NCBI RefSeq assembly: GCF_005503625.1 | Contig: NZ_SCMX01000003.1 | Span: 113,057-177,056, forward strand | Reading direction: 5' to 3' | Length of the DNA stretch: 64,000 bases | DNA from: Cupriavidus sp. 2SB | GTDB taxonomy: Bacteria; Pseudomonadota; Gammaproteobacteria; Burkholderiales; Burkholderiaceae | In this document: in pieces, positions 38,088 to 47,989 of the stretch | Layout of the letters: every line of letters begins with the position of its first letter | Numbering within the stretch: position 1 is the first letter of the stretch | Position numbers and translations under genes: made by a program | Notes under the pieces: model-generated | What the model saw: only the letters and a program-made list of their open reading frames with translations | What the model was told of the DNA's origin: nothing | Databases searched by the model: none

Positions 38088-39260
38088 ATGTATCAGGGCA
38101 TTCTTCAAGCCATCACCGAAAGCGCGGATCGTTTCATCGAGATCCGGCGCCAGATCCATCAATTCCCGGAGGTCGGTTTTACCGAAACCAGAACGGGCGA
38201 CCTGGTAGCAGAAATGCTGAAAGGCTGGGGCTACGAGGTCTCTCGCGGCATGGCCAAGACCGGCGTGGTCGGAACGTTGAAGGTGGGTAGCGGCAAAAAG
38301 CGGGTCGGCATTCGCGCAGATATGGACGCCCTGCCGATGGCCGAGACCAGCGGAAAAGCGTGGAGCAGCACGGTTCCAGGGAAATTCCACGGCTGCGGGC
38401 ACGACGGGCATACGGCAATTCTTCTATGCGCCGCCGAGTATCTCGCCAGAACCAGAAATTTCGACGGCACCTTGCACCTGATTTTCCAGCCGGCCGAAGA
38501 ACTGCTCTACGGCGGCAAGGTCATGGTCGACGATGGCTTGTTCAGGGAATTTCCCTGCGACGCCATTTTCGCCATGCACAACATGCCGGGATTCAAGGAG
38601 TGCGAGTTCTATTTCCGCGAAGGCGCATTCATGGCGTCGTCCGATACCTTGCACATCGAAATCCATGGCGTGGGCGGGCACGGTGCCATTCCTGAAAAGG
38701 CCATCGACGCCACGCTCGTCGCCTGCCACATTGGCACGGCGCTACAAACCATCGTGTCGCGCAGTGTCTCGCCGTTCGAAGCTGCGGTGATCACCATCGG
38801 CAGTATCCAATCCGGCGAGGCCCCGAACATCATCAACAGCAAGGCGCTGATGAAGCTTAGTGTGCGCTCCCTGAATCCCGCCGTCCGCGCGGTGCTGCTG
38901 AAGCGTATCGGAGAAGTGGCGCAGATGCAGGCGCAGAGTTTCGGCGCTACCGCCGAAGTGATGCACGTCAACGGCAGTCCGGTGCTGATCAATGGCAGCG
39001 AGGCCACCGATTTTGCCGCCCGGGTAGCGCGCGACATGTTCGGGGCAGAGCGGGTGCACACCGACGCGCCGCAACTGCCGGGCAGCGAAGACTTTGCCTT
39101 CATGCTCGAGGCCAATCCCAATGGCAGCTACATGCTAATCGGCGCCGGTGACGAGCCGGGCTACTGCATGGTCCACAACCCGGGCTACGACTTCAACGAC
39201 AAATGCCTGGTTCCCGCCGCCGCCTATTGGTGCGCCATCACCGAAGCCTACCTGAAGTAG
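38088..39260 (+). CDS. M20-family amidohydrolase (aminoacylase / hippurate hydrolase type)
   Basis: 390 residues. A two-zinc metallopeptidase. Motifs: RIRADMDALPM-like (GIRADMDALPMAET), GCGHDGHTAILL with metal ligands, QPAEELLYGG with the catalytic Glu pair, and the late LPGSEDFAFMLE. Such enzymes remove acyl groups from amino acids or peptides. The start has a good ribosome site (AGGAGAGCG). It is followed after 33 bases by a membrane protein gene, suggesting one transcript. The true substrate cannot be told. Confidence 0.9.
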   Translation: MYQGILQAITESADRFIEIRRQIHQFPEVGFTETRTGDLVAEMLKGWGYEVSRGMAKTGVVGTLKVGSGKKRVGIRADMDALPMAETSGKAWSSTVPGKFHGCGHDGHTAILLCAAEYLARTRNFDGTLHLIFQPAEELLYGGKVMVDDGLFREFPCDAIFAMHNMPGFKECEFYFREGAFMASSDTLHIEIHGVGGHGAIPEKAIDATLVACHIGTALQTIVSRSVSPFEAAVITIGSIQSGEAPNIINSKALMKLSVRSLNPAVRAVLLKRIGEVAQMQAQSFGATAEVMHVNGSPVLINGSEATDFAARVARDMFGAERVHTDAPQLPGSEDFAFMLEANPNGSYMLIGAGDEPGYCMVHNPGYDFNDKCLVPAAAYWCAITEAYLK

Positions 39261-39293
39261 TCCGGGCCTTCATATGACCACAGGGAGCCACTC

Positions 39294-39995
39294 ATGAAAA
39301 TGCAGGACCTGGCGCTGCTAGCCCTGCTTGGGCTGATCATGCTGCCCTTTGTCGCCTCATCGGCATTGCTCGACGCCTATAAAGGCTTCAATGCCGAACA
39401 CGGCATGGTGATGGCATTCATCAAGTTCGGTGTCCTGGCAACACTGGGGGAAGTGATCGGGCAGCGCATCCGGACCGGCGGCTACCGGCTGGCACGCTTT
39501 GGTGTTCTGCCGAAGATGGTGGTGTGGGGGATTCTCGGCCTGTTCATCAGCATCGCGTTCAAGGTCTTTGCCATCGGCTCGCCGTATTGCGCCGAGTACT
39601 TGGGACTGGATGGCGTCGTCGCCGCCATGAACGGCGGATTCTCGATGCTGAAACTGGCGGGCGCGCTCACCATCAGCGCCCTGATGAACCTGATCTTCTC
39701 GCCGGTCATGATGACCGCGCACAAGGTTACGGACATGCATATCGCCCGTCATCAGGGATCGCTGCGCGCGCTGTGCCGGCCCATCGCCGTCGCAGAACAT
39801 CTGAAGGCGATGGACTGGCAGACGCAGTGGGGATTCGTGTTCAAGAAGACGATTCCGCTCTTCTGGCTCCCGGCTCATGGACTGACCTTCCTGCTGCCGC
39901 CGGATTCGCAGATCCTGTTCGCGGCATTGCTCGGTGTCGCACTCGGCATCGTCCTGGCCATTGCAGGTCCCAAGCCGGCGACTGCGCAAGCCTGA
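39294..39995 (+). CDS. Unidentified integral membrane protein
   Basis: 233 residues with five or six hydrophobic segments (about 6-25, 40-55, 75-95, 112-132, 180-195, 205-225). Motifs that look conserved are GVLATLGEVIGQRI, FSPVMMTAHKVTDMHI and the tail WGFVFKKTIPLFWLPAHGLTFLLP. The tail recalls the Mpv17/PMP22 family (Trp-x-P and a basic loop), but the match is loose. I do not assign a function. Position right after the M20 gene suggests a shared role, perhaps transport related. It ends 18 bases before a strong terminator. Confidence 0.7.
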   Translation: MKMQDLALLALLGLIMLPFVASSALLDAYKGFNAEHGMVMAFIKFGVLATLGEVIGQRIRTGGYRLARFGVLPKMVVWGILGLFISIAFKVFAIGSPYCAEYLGLDGVVAAMNGGFSMLKLAGALTISALMNLIFSPVMMTAHKVTDMHIARHQGSLRALCRPIAVAEHLKAMDWQTQWGFVFKKTIPLFWLPAHGLTFLLPPDSQILFAALLGVALGIVLAIAGPKPATAQA

Positions 39996-40012
39996 GCAAA
40001 AGGAATGGCATG

Positions 40013-40051
40013 AAAAAAACCCCGCGCTCTTGCGAACGCGGGGTTTTTTTT
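40013..40051. terminator. Bidirectional terminator between the membrane protein gene and lpxC
   Basis: CCCCGCG/CGCGGGG stem (40020-40026 with 40037-40043), 10-base loop, flanked by seven A on the left and eight T on the right, so it serves both converging transcripts. Confidence 0.94.
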
Positions 40052-40071
40052 CGGTTTAACCGGGCTGGCCG

Positions 40072-40989
40072 TCAGGCAAATGCCGGCTGGGCCTGCGGCA
40101 GGAAGGCCACTGGGGCTTCCTCGATCTTGTCGAACGTCACGAATTCGTAGGCTTCCTGATCGGCCAGCAATGCGCGCAGGAGCTGGTTGTTCAGGCCGTG
40201 GCCGGACTTGTGTGCCACGTACGAACCGATCAGCGGATGGCCCACCACGTACAGGTCACCGATCGCATCGAGGATCTTGTGGCGCACGAACTCGTCGCCG
40301 TAACGCAGTTCCTCGTTATTGAGCATGCGGTGCTCGTCCAGCACGATGGCGTTGTCCAGGCTGCCGCCACGGGCCAGGCCCATTTCGCGCAAAGCTTCCA
40401 CCTCATGGGCGAATCCAAACGTGCGTGCACGGGCAATTTCACGGACGTAACTCGTATCGGCGAAATCGATCGTGAAAGTCTGGCCAGTCTTGTCGACGGC
40501 CGGATGGCGGAAGTCGATGGTGAAGGCCAGCTTGAAGCCGAAGAATGGTTCCAGACGTGCGAGCTTGTCGCCCTCACGCACTTCTACGGCTTTCTTGACG
40601 CGGATGAAACGCTTGGCGGCGGGCTGCTCTTCAATACCCGCCGACTGCAGCAGGAATACGAAGGATGCGGCGCTGCCATCCATGATCGGGATTTCCTCGG
40701 CGTCGACATCCACATAGAGATTGTCGATACCCAGGCCGGCGCAGGCCGACATCAGATGCTCGACCGTCGAGACGCGCGCGCCGTCCTTCTGCAATACCGA
40801 CGCCAGGCGAGTATCGCCAATAGCGGACGCCGCCACGGGAATCTCCACGGCTTCGGGAAGATCGACGCGAGTGAAAACGATGCCGGCATCGGCGGGAGCA
40901 GGCCTCAAGGTCAGCGTCACTTTGCGGCCCGAGTGCAAACCAATGCCAACCGTCTTCACCAGGGATTTGATAGTGCGCTGTTTGAGCAT
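40072..40989 (-). CDS. lpxC: UDP-3-O-acyl-N-acetylglucosamine deacetylase LpxC
   Basis: 305 residues. The zinc enzyme of the first committed step of lipid A synthesis. The start [21 protein letters not shown] is typical. Zinc ligands: the His of STVEHLMSA (about residue 79) and the His and Asp of [10 protein letters not shown] (about 238-246). A later [12 protein letters not shown] holds the general acid His. It lies downstream of ftsZ, with a peroxiredoxin gene in between, as in Cupriavidus/Ralstonia. An AT-rich gap of 153 bases upstream probably holds its promoter. Confidence 0.97.
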   Translation of the reverse strand: MLKQRTIKSLVKTVGIGLHSGRKVTLTLRPAPADAGIVFTRVDLPEAVEIPVAASAIGDTRLASVLQKDGARVSTVEHLMSACAGLGIDNLYVDVDAEEIPIMDGSAASFVFLLQSAGIEEQPAAKRFIRVKKAVEVREGDKLARLEPFFGFKLAFTIDFRHPAVDKTGQTFTIDFADTSYVREIARARTFGFAHEVEALREMGLARGGSLDNAIVLDEHRMLNNEELRYGDEFVRHKILDAIGDLYVVGHPLIGSYVAHKSGHGLNNQLLRALLADQEAYEFVTFDKIEEAPVAFLPQAQPAFA

Positions 40990-41142
40990 GACGGCCTCAA
41001 CTATTATTAAAAGCTATTGGGCGAAAATTCTAATAAGGCGATGCTACCACCAACCGGTGTACTGCGCTGCACCAAACTGTTTCCGCCTGTTAGACATGTA
41101 AGTAAAGCGCCCAATAAGGCACTTAATGACAAAGCTTTCGTA

Positions 41143-41649
41143 TCAGTCGCGCAACGCTGCAAGCACCGCTTCAGCGCTGCTGACCTGGAATGCGCCAGGT
41201 TCCTCGACGAACAGGTGCGTCACCGCGCCGTCGTCGATGACCATGGCGTAGCGCTTCGCCCGGACACCCAGACCACGCTGGCTCAGGTCCTGGTCGAGGC
41301 CGAGCGCCTTCGCCCACTGGGCGGCGCCGTCGGCCATCATGCGCACCTTGTCGCCGGCGTGCTGCTCACGGCCCCACGCGCCCATCACGAAAGCGTCGTT
41401 GACCGAATGGCACCAGACCTCATCCACGCCTGCGGCACGCAGATCGTCGATCAGTTGAACGTAGCCCGGCACATGCTTGGCCGAGCAGGTCGGCGTGAAC
41501 GCGCCGGGTAGGCCGAACACCACGATCTTCTTGCCCTTGACGAGTTCGGTCACCTGGAAAGCGTTGGGACCGAGGGCGCAGCCACCCGATTCCGTTTCGA
41601 AGAATTCGTACAGCGTTGCGTCCGGGACGCGCTGGCCAACTGCGATCAT
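41143..41649 (-). CDS. Peroxiredoxin, Prx5/AhpE-like (glutaredoxin- or thioredoxin-dependent)
   Basis: 168 residues from the ATG at 41649 (MIAVGQRVPDATLYEF). The peroxidatic Cys is in PGAFTPTCSAKHVPGY, a Prx5 signature. WCHSVNDAFVMGAWG follows as expected. It reduces peroxides using thiols. The longer open frame to 41802 lacks family resemblance. It sits between ftsZ and lpxC, both on the same strand. Confidence 0.92.
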   Translation of the reverse strand: MIAVGQRVPDATLYEFFETESGGCALGPNAFQVTELVKGKKIVVFGLPGAFTPTCSAKHVPGYVQLIDDLRAAGVDEVWCHSVNDAFVMGAWGREQHAGDKVRMMADGAAQWAKALGLDQDLSQRGLGVRAKRYAMVIDDGAVTHLFVEEPGAFQVSSAEAVLAALRD

Positions 41650-42037
41650 GGAATTGTGCCCTCTTGGTGAAAACCCTGCCTGCATCATAGAGACTGACAT
41701 CACCGCGACCAAGCACGGTTTTACGTCAGGTGCGGCAGGCATTACATGCGATAGAAACGCCGCGCGGCGCGTCTTCTGGACGCGCCGCGCGGACGAGTAC
41801 ATCCCGCCGCCGGAGGCGGGAGATGAGTCCGGGGAGGCGGCCGATGGCCCGCCTGTCCCGGCAACGGGATGCGATGGACGACATGGGGCGCGGGCGCGGC
41901 ACAGCCGGGCGCCCTGACGGGTATCGCGTCAGTCCAGGCAATCGCCGAGCGGATAGGGAGCGCTCGCGCGACGCGTAAAGGACCAAGGACCACCTGCCAG
42001 GCGTACGGCTGTTACCGCTGCCCTGCCGGAGCCCAAC
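41650..42037. other. Gap between ftsZ and the peroxiredoxin gene; very GC-rich, no gene
   Basis: Contains a perfect 14-bp GC hairpin (41760-41773 with 41779-41792) and next to it a 7-bp one (TCCCGCC/GGCGGGA, around 41802-41821). It can hold the end of the ftsZ transcript and the promoter of the peroxiredoxin gene. Open frames here show no family signal. Confidence 0.55.
41760..41792. repeat. Strong GC-rich hairpin downstream of ftsZ
   Basis: CCGCGCGGCGCGTC pairs perfectly with GACGCGCCGCGCGG across a TTCTG loop. No T-run follows on either strand, so it is not a classical terminator. It may be a stop for 3' exonucleases or a protein site. Confidence 0.85.
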
Positions 42038-43237
42038 TCAGTCTGCCTGCTTGCGCAGGAAGGCCGGGATGTCGTACGTATCCACACCCTTTTCCTGCAG
42101 TGCCGCCACGTGAGCCGATGCGGACTCACGCGAGCTGCGCCACACGGCGGGCGTATCCAGGTTGCTGTAGTCCGGCGCGGCGTGCGCGTGCGACGTGGCG
42201 GCGGTCATGCCCGACATCATCTGCACCGGCATGTTGTCCGTACCGGTCTTCAGCAGCGTCATCGGCTGCTGCTTCTTGGCCGAACGGCCCAGGCCCGTTG
42301 CCACCACGGTCACGCGCAGTGCGTCGCCCATCGCGTCGTCGTACACCGTACCGAAAATCACGGTCGCATCTTCCGCGGCATAGCTGCGGATCGTGTTCAT
42401 GACTTCCTTGGTTTCCGACAGCTTCAGCGAGCGGCTGGCCGTGATGTTGACCAGCACGCCACGCGCGCCGGACAGATCCACGCCTTCCAGCAGCGGGCTG
42501 GCCACAGCCTGCTCGGCAGCCAGGCGGGCGCGGTCCACGCCAGACACGGTTGCCGTGCCCATCATGGCCTTGCCTTGTTCGCCCATCACCGTCTTCACGT
42601 CTTCAAAGTCGACGTTCACCAGACCATCGACATTGATGATTTCAGCGATGCCAGCCACAGCGTTGTGCAGCACGTCATCGGCGCACTGGAAGCACTTGTC
42701 CATCTCGGCGTCGTCGCCCATGACTTCGAAGAGCTTTTCGTTGAGCACGACGATCAGCGAATCCACCGACGATTCCAGCTCGCCCGAACCATGTTCGGCC
42801 ACCTTGGCGCGGCGGGCGCCTTCGAAGTCGAACGGCTTGCTGACCACGCCCACGGTCAGGATGCCCATTTCCTTGGCCACCTGTGCCACGATCGGCGCGG
42901 CACCGGTACCGGTACCGCCGCCCATGCCGGCAGTGATGAAGACCATGTGTGCGCCACGCAGCGAATCGGCGATCTGCTCGCGCGCCTGCTCTGCGCAGTT
43001 GCGGCCCACCTCAGGCTTGGCGCCAGCGCCCAGCCCCGTATTGCCGAGTTGCAGCACGCGCGACGCGCTGGAGCGCTTCAGAGCCTGGGCATCCGTGTTC
43101 ATGCAGATGAATTCCACGCCCTGCACACCACGGCTGATCATGTGCTGCACGGCGTTGCCGCCCGCACCGCCCACGCCCACCACCTTGATGATGGTGCCGT
43201 CCTGAATCTCCGTTTCGATCATGTCAAAGTCCATCAC
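42038..43237 (-). CDS. ftsZ: Cell division GTPase FtsZ
   Basis: 399 residues. The tubulin-like protein that forms the Z ring. The signature GGGTGTG is at 106-112, the T7 loop is in NVDFEDVKTVM, and the C-terminal peptide DIPAFLRKQAD that binds FtsA and ZipA-like partners is intact. The start may be either ATG of the MMDFDM pair (43237 or 43234). It is the last gene of the dcw cluster, but 175 bases separate it from ftsA, so an own promoter is likely. Confidence 0.98.
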   Translation of the reverse strand: MMDFDMIETEIQDGTIIKVVGVGGAGGNAVQHMISRGVQGVEFICMNTDAQALKRSSASRVLQLGNTGLGAGAKPEVGRNCAEQAREQIADSLRGAHMVFITAGMGGGTGTGAAPIVAQVAKEMGILTVGVVSKPFDFEGARRAKVAEHGSGELESSVDSLIVVLNEKLFEVMGDDAEMDKCFQCADDVLHNAVAGIAEIINVDGLVNVDFEDVKTVMGEQGKAMMGTATVSGVDRARLAAEQAVASPLLEGVDLSGARGVLVNITASRSLKLSETKEVMNTIRSYAAEDATVIFGTVYDDAMGDALRVTVVATGLGRSAKKQQPMTLLKTGTDNMPVQMMSGMTAATSHAHAAPDYSNLDTPAVWRSSRESASAHVAALQEKGVDTYDIPAFLRKQAD

Positions 43238-43412
43238 TGCCTCCGAGAAAAATCAGTCCCCAAACGCTGCAGCCTCCCCGCCGCAACCCTTGGCTCCTGA
43301 ACAAGAAACCATCAAAAACTGCCTGGCCAATATGGCCGGTGAAACGTCTGACCTGCTCTTCGTGCCGCGATTCGGGATCACGGCACTGAATCTTTCCTGA
43401 CACGCGACGGCT

Positions 43413-44645
43413 TCAGAAGTTGCCGACGAACCATTCCTTCATGCGTGTCCACACCTGCTTGACCTGTCCGCTCTGCACCGCCACCTTGCGCCCGCGCATG
43501 CGCTGCACGCAGCCTTCCTGCAGTAGCCCCATCACGGTCGAATAACGCGGGCTCTTCACCACCTCGTGCAGGTTGCCGCGATACTCGGGCACACCCACGC
43601 GCACGGGCTTCAGGAAGATGTCCTCGCCCAGTTCGACCATGCCCGGCATCATCGCCGTGCCGCCGGTGATCACCACGCCCGACGACAGCAGTTCCTCGTA
43701 GCCCGACTCGCGCACCACCTGATGCACCAGCGAATAGAGTTCCTCGATGCGCGGCTCGATGACCGCCGCCAGCGCCTGCCGGCTCAACGTGCGGGTACCG
43801 CGATCGCCAACACCAGGCACTTCGATCATGTCTTCCGGATCGGCAATCGCCTGCTTGGCAATGCCGTACTGCATCTTGATATCCTCGGCATCGGGCGTCG
43901 GCGTACGCAGCGCCATCGCGATGTCGTTGGTGATCTGGTCACCGGCGATGGGAATCACCGCCGTATGGCGGATCGCGCCTTCGCTGAAGATGGCGATGTC
44001 GGTCGTGCCGCCGCCGATATCGACCAGCACCACGCCCAGTTCCTTCTCGTCCTCTGTCAGCACGGCCAGGCTCGACGCCAGCGGCTGCAGGATCAGGTCA
44101 TGCACTTCCAGCCCGCAGCGGCGCACGCACTTGACGATGTTCTGCGCCGCGCTGACCGCGCCGGTCACGATATGCACCTTTACTTCCAGGCGGATGCCGC
44201 TCATCCCGATAGGCTCGCGCACATCTTCCTGGCCGTCGATGATGAATTCCTGCGTCAGGATGTGCAGGATCTGCTGGTCGGTCGGGATATTGACCGCCTT
44301 GGCGGTTTCGATCACGCGGGCCACGTCCGTCTGCGTGACCTCCTTGTCCTTGATCGCCACCATGCCGCTGGAGTTGAAGCTGCGGATATGGCTGCCGGCG
44401 ATACCGGTGAACACCTCGGCAATCTTGCAGTCGGCCATCAGTTCGGCCTCCTCCAGCGCGCGCTGGATCGACTGCACGGTGGCTTCGATGTTGACCACGA
44501 CCCCCTTCTTCAGACCCTTGGACTCGGACTGACCCATCCCGATGACCTCGTAGCTGCCGTCGGGGCGCAGTTCCGCCACCACGGCCGCCACCTTCGAGGT
44601 GCCGATGTCGAGACCGACCAGTAGGTCCTTGTATTCCTTGCTCAT
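43413..44645 (-). CDS. ftsA: Cell division protein FtsA
   Basis: 410 residues. An actin-like ATPase that ties FtsZ to the membrane. The phosphate 1 motif is GLDIGTSKVAAVVAE, and the SHI-type insertion of domain 1c follows. Phosphate 2 is VLVDIGGGTTDIAIF. The C-terminal amphipathic helix (VKQVWTRMKEWFVGNF) is the membrane tail. It starts within the ftsQ end (4-base overlap). Confidence 0.97.
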   Translation of the reverse strand: MSKEYKDLLVGLDIGTSKVAAVVAELRPDGSYEVIGMGQSESKGLKKGVVVNIEATVQSIQRALEEAELMADCKIAEVFTGIAGSHIRSFNSSGMVAIKDKEVTQTDVARVIETAKAVNIPTDQQILHILTQEFIIDGQEDVREPIGMSGIRLEVKVHIVTGAVSAAQNIVKCVRRCGLEVHDLILQPLASSLAVLTEDEKELGVVLVDIGGGTTDIAIFSEGAIRHTAVIPIAGDQITNDIAMALRTPTPDAEDIKMQYGIAKQAIADPEDMIEVPGVGDRGTRTLSRQALAAVIEPRIEELYSLVHQVVRESGYEELLSSGVVITGGTAMMPGMVELGEDIFLKPVRVGVPEYRGNLHEVVKSPRYSTVMGLLQEGCVQRMRGRKVAVQSGQVKQVWTRMKEWFVGNF

Positions 44646-45550
44646 CGACTTTTCTCCGCGTTCTTGCTCTTGAGTCGCGTCGGATTGTTATTGGTATTAC
44701 CGGCCGAAGCCGCCTGGGGCGCCGCCGCCGTGCCTGTGGCCGCCGCCTTCGCCGCTGCCTTGGCTGCCGCGGCGGCCTGGGCATCGGTCAGGAAGCGCAC
44801 GCTGGCCGCGCGGATCGCAAAACCATTGGGGTAGCGCAGGTCGGCATACTCGATCTGCTTGCCCCACTGCTCCGTCAACTGCGGCCACGAGGCCACGAAG
44901 CGCTTCACCCGCGCCTCCATGGCAGCGCGGTCTTCATCGTTCTGCTCGCGGCCGAGTTCGACCACCATGCCGTTGGACAACTTCGCGCGCCACGCGTAGC
45001 GGCCCGACAGCGCCACCGCCAGCGGCTCGGCCTTCATCGGCCGGAACCACTCGCGCATGATTTCCAGCTTTTCCACTACGTCTTCCTCGCTGTCCTGCGG
45101 GCCATCCAGCGCCAGCAGTTGCGCATCCTCTTCGGCCTCGGCCGTGTTGGCCACGAACACCTCGCCGTAGGTGTTTATCAACCGGCCGCTGTCCGGGCTG
45201 CCCCACGTGCCCAGCGCCTCGTGCTCTTCCACCTGCACCGCCAGCCCGTTCGGCCATTCGCGCCGTACGCTGGCGTGGCGCACCCAGGGCACCGACTCGA
45301 ACGCCTGGCGGGCCGCGTTCAGGTCCAGCGTGAAGAAATTGCCCGTCAGCTTGCCCAGCGCGTTGGCGCGCACGCTCGGCGCGTTCACGTGTCGCAGCTG
45401 ACCACCTTCCATCGAGGTCAGCTCCACATGCGTGATGCCGAACACGGGCCGCTGCGCCAACCACAGCAACCCCGCGCCAAGCGCCATGAGCGCCACCAGC
45501 GCGTAGAGCGCTGAGGCGATCAGGTTGAGCAGGCGCGCGTTATGCCACAT
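44642..45550 (-). CDS. ftsQ: Cell division protein FtsQ
   Basis: 302 residues. A bitopic protein that recruits FtsL/FtsB. One transmembrane helix at about 10-32 (LIASALYALVALMALGAGLLW), then a POTRA domain (FGITHVELTSMEGG.LRHV) and a beta domain (WPNGLAVQVEEHEALGTWG). The C-terminus is a low-complexity Ala-rich tail (about residues 260-300, AAAAAKAAAKAAATG) not found in E. coli FtsQ. Confidence 0.95.
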   Translation of the reverse strand: MWHNARLLNLIASALYALVALMALGAGLLWLAQRPVFGITHVELTSMEGGQLRHVNAPSVRANALGKLTGNFFTLDLNAARQAFESVPWVRHASVRREWPNGLAVQVEEHEALGTWGSPDSGRLINTYGEVFVANTAEAEEDAQLLALDGPQDSEEDVVEKLEIMREWFRPMKAEPLAVALSGRYAWRAKLSNGMVVELGREQNDEDRAAMEARVKRFVASWPQLTEQWGKQIEYADLRYPNGFAIRAASVRFLTDAQAAAAAKAAAKAAATGTAAAPQAASAGNTNNNPTRLKSKNAEKSR

Positions 45551-45583
45551 GGTTGGTCGGGTCTTCGGGTTGTCGTTTCAGGG

Positions 45584-46567
45584 TTACTCGGGCTTCCAAT
45601 GCTCGTTCGGATGCAGATCCAGCGTGGCCATCGCCAGCACCTGCATCACGAAATCCTCGTAGCTGATGCCCTGCGCGCGCGCCGCCATCGGCACGAGCGA
45701 ATGGCCGGTCATGCCAGGCGAGGTATTCATTTCGAGCAGGTACGGCTTGCCGTCGCGCGTCAACATCACGTCCGCGCGGGCCCAGCCTCGGCAACCCAGT
45801 ACGCGGAATGCTTCGACGGCCAGCGCGCGGACTTCGTTCTCCAGCGCTTCAGGCAAAGTCGAGGGGCACAGGTATTGGGTATCGTCAGTAAAGTACTTAT
45901 TTTGATAGTCGTAGTTCGACTCAGGCGCAACAATCTTGATAACTGGCAGCGCCGCGGCGCTCGCGCCCTCGCCCACGACCGGGCAAGTCAGCTCCGCGCC
46001 GTCGATGAAGGACTCGGCGATGACGTCGTTATCCAAGTCGGCGGCCTTCTGGAACGCGGCCTGCATCTGGTCGGCGGCGGTCACCTTGGTCAGGCCGATC
46101 GACGAACCTTCGCGTGCCGGCTTGACGATCAGCGGCAGGCCCAGGTCACGCACCACGGCGTCGAAATCTGTGTTCGCGTCCAGCATCGCAAAGCGCGGCG
46201 TCGCCAGGCCGTGGGTCATCCACAGCCGCTTGGTCGCCTGCTTGTCCATCGCCAGCGCCGAGGCCAGCACGCCGCTACCGGTGTAGGGCACGCCCAGTTG
46301 TTCGAGCAGGCCCTGCATCGTGCCGTCCTCGCCGTAGCGGCCATGCAGGGCGATGAAGACGCGGTCGAACTTGGCTGCAGCGAGCTCCGCCACGGACTGC
46401 AAGGCGGGATCGAACGCGTGCGCGTCCACGCCACGGGACTTCAGCGCGGCCAGCACGCCGTTGCCGGACATCAGCGAGATCTCGCGCTCGGCGGACTTGC
46501 CGCCCAGCAGCACGCCAACCTTGCCCAGCGATTTCGGATCGATATTGGGTTGGGCCACGAAACTCAT
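45584..46567 (-). CDS. ddl: D-alanine--D-alanine ligase
   Basis: 327 residues of the ATP-grasp family. It makes the D-Ala-D-Ala dipeptide for MurF. Signature segments are [37 protein letters not shown] and the C-terminal [15 protein letters not shown]. The start overlaps the murC stop by 4 bases. A 33-base gap separates it from ftsQ. Confidence 0.96.
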   Translation of the reverse strand: MSFVAQPNIDPKSLGKVGVLLGGKSAEREISLMSGNGVLAALKSRGVDAHAFDPALQSVAELAAAKFDRVFIALHGRYGEDGTMQGLLEQLGVPYTGSGVLASALAMDKQATKRLWMTHGLATPRFAMLDANTDFDAVVRDLGLPLIVKPAREGSSIGLTKVTAADQMQAAFQKAADLDNDVIAESFIDGAELTCPVVGEGASAAALPVIKIVAPESNYDYQNKYFTDDTQYLCPSTLPEALENEVRALAVEAFRVLGCRGWARADVMLTRDGKPYLLEMNTSPGMTGHSLVPMAARAQGISYEDFVMQVLAMATLDLHPNEHWKPE

Positions 46568-47979
46568 TGCTGGCCTCCCGTCTGGTGCGACACCAGTTGT
46601 CCCGGTACGGCGCCGATCGAGCCGGCACCCATTGTCACGACCACATCGCCAGGTCGCACGGCATTCAGGATCGACTGGGACATATCCTCGATCTGTTCCA
46701 CAAAAACGGGTTCCACCTTGTTTGCCACGCGCAACGCGCGGGTCATGGCGCGGCCATCGGCGGCCACGATCGGTGCCTCGCCAGCGGCATAGACTTCCGC
46801 CAGCAGCAGCGCATCCACGGTGCCGAGCACCTTCACGAAGTCCTCGAAGCAGTCGCGCGTCCGGGTAAAGCGGTGCGGCTGGAAGGCCAGCACCAGCCGG
46901 CGGCCCGGGAACGCGCCGCGTGCGGCGGCCAGCGTGGCGGCCATTTCCACCGGGTGGTGGCCGTAGTCGTCCACCAGCGTGAACGTGCCGACGCCGTCGG
47001 GCGTCGCCACTTCACCATATCGCTGGAAGCGGCGACCCACGCCATGGAACTCGCGCAGCGCCTTGACGATGGCGGCGTCGGGCACCTCCAGTTCGGTGGC
47101 GATGGCGATGGCGGCCAGTGCGTTCTGCACGTTGTGGTCGCCCGGCAGGTTCAGCACGATATCCAGCGGCGGCTCGGCGTGGCCGTTCAACTGGCGCAGC
47201 ACCGTGAAATGCATCTGGCCATCCACGGCGCGCGCGTTGATGGCACGGATCTGGGCGTCCTCGGCAAAGCCGTAGCGGACCACGGGCTTGGACACGAACG
47301 GCAGGATCTCGCGCACGTTCGGATCATCGACGCATACCACGGCGATGCCGTAGAACGGCAGTCGCTGCGTGAACTCCACGAACGCCTGCTTGAGCCGGGC
47401 AAAGTCATGCCCGTAGGTGTCCATGTGGTCGGCGTCGATGTTGGTGATGACTTCCATCACCGGGAACAGGTTCAGGAACGACGCGTCCGACTCATCGGCC
47501 TCGGCCACGATGAAATCACCGGTGCCCAGCCGCGCGTTGGCGCCAGCCGAATTCAGCCGGCCGCCGATCACGAACGTCGGGTCCAGCCCGCCTTCGGCCA
47601 GCACCGAGGCCACGAGGCTGGTCGTGGTCGTCTTCCCGTGCGTGCCGGCGATGGCCACGCCCTGCTTCAGGCGCATCAGTTCGGCCAGCATCACCGCCCG
47701 CGGCACCACCGGGATGCGCTTGGCGCGTGCGGCCAGGACTTCGGGATTTTCATTGGCCACCGCGGTGGATACCACCACGGCGTTGGCGCCTTCCACGTTC
47801 GCGGCATCATGGCCGTGGCAAACGCGTGCGCCGAGCGAGGCCAGGCGCCGCGTGGCAGCATTGCTGCCCATGTCGGAGCCCGAGACCTTGTAGCCCAGGT
47901 TCAGCAGGACCTCCGCGATGCCGCTCATTCCGACACCGCCGATGCCTACGAAGTGGATATTCTTGACGATATGCTTCAT
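46564..47979 (-). CDS. murC: UDP-N-acetylmuramate--L-alanine ligase
   Basis: 471 residues. Adds L-Ala to UDP-MurNAc. The ATP loop is [17 protein letters not shown], and the N-terminal [19 protein letters not shown] is the UDP-sugar domain. [17 protein letters not shown] is the MurC-specific C-terminal piece. A 10-base gap follows murG. Confidence 0.97.
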   Translation of the reverse strand: MKHIVKNIHFVGIGGVGMSGIAEVLLNLGYKVSGSDMGSNAATRRLASLGARVCHGHDAANVEGANAVVVSTAVANENPEVLAARAKRIPVVPRAVMLAELMRLKQGVAIAGTHGKTTTTSLVASVLAEGGLDPTFVIGGRLNSAGANARLGTGDFIVAEADESDASFLNLFPVMEVITNIDADHMDTYGHDFARLKQAFVEFTQRLPFYGIAVVCVDDPNVREILPFVSKPVVRYGFAEDAQIRAINARAVDGQMHFTVLRQLNGHAEPPLDIVLNLPGDHNVQNALAAIAIATELEVPDAAIVKALREFHGVGRRFQRYGEVATPDGVGTFTLVDDYGHHPVEMAATLAAARGAFPGRRLVLAFQPHRFTRTRDCFEDFVKVLGTVDALLLAEVYAAGEAPIVAADGRAMTRALRVANKVEPVFVEQIEDMSQSILNAVRPGDVVVTMGAGSIGAVPGQLVSHQTGGQQ

Positions 47980-47989
47980 GGAATTCGTT

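Noticed and set aside
41869..42402. 177-codon plus-strand frame across the end of ftsZ
   Set aside because: Antisense shadow of ftsZ, Arg/Ser/Pro-rich.
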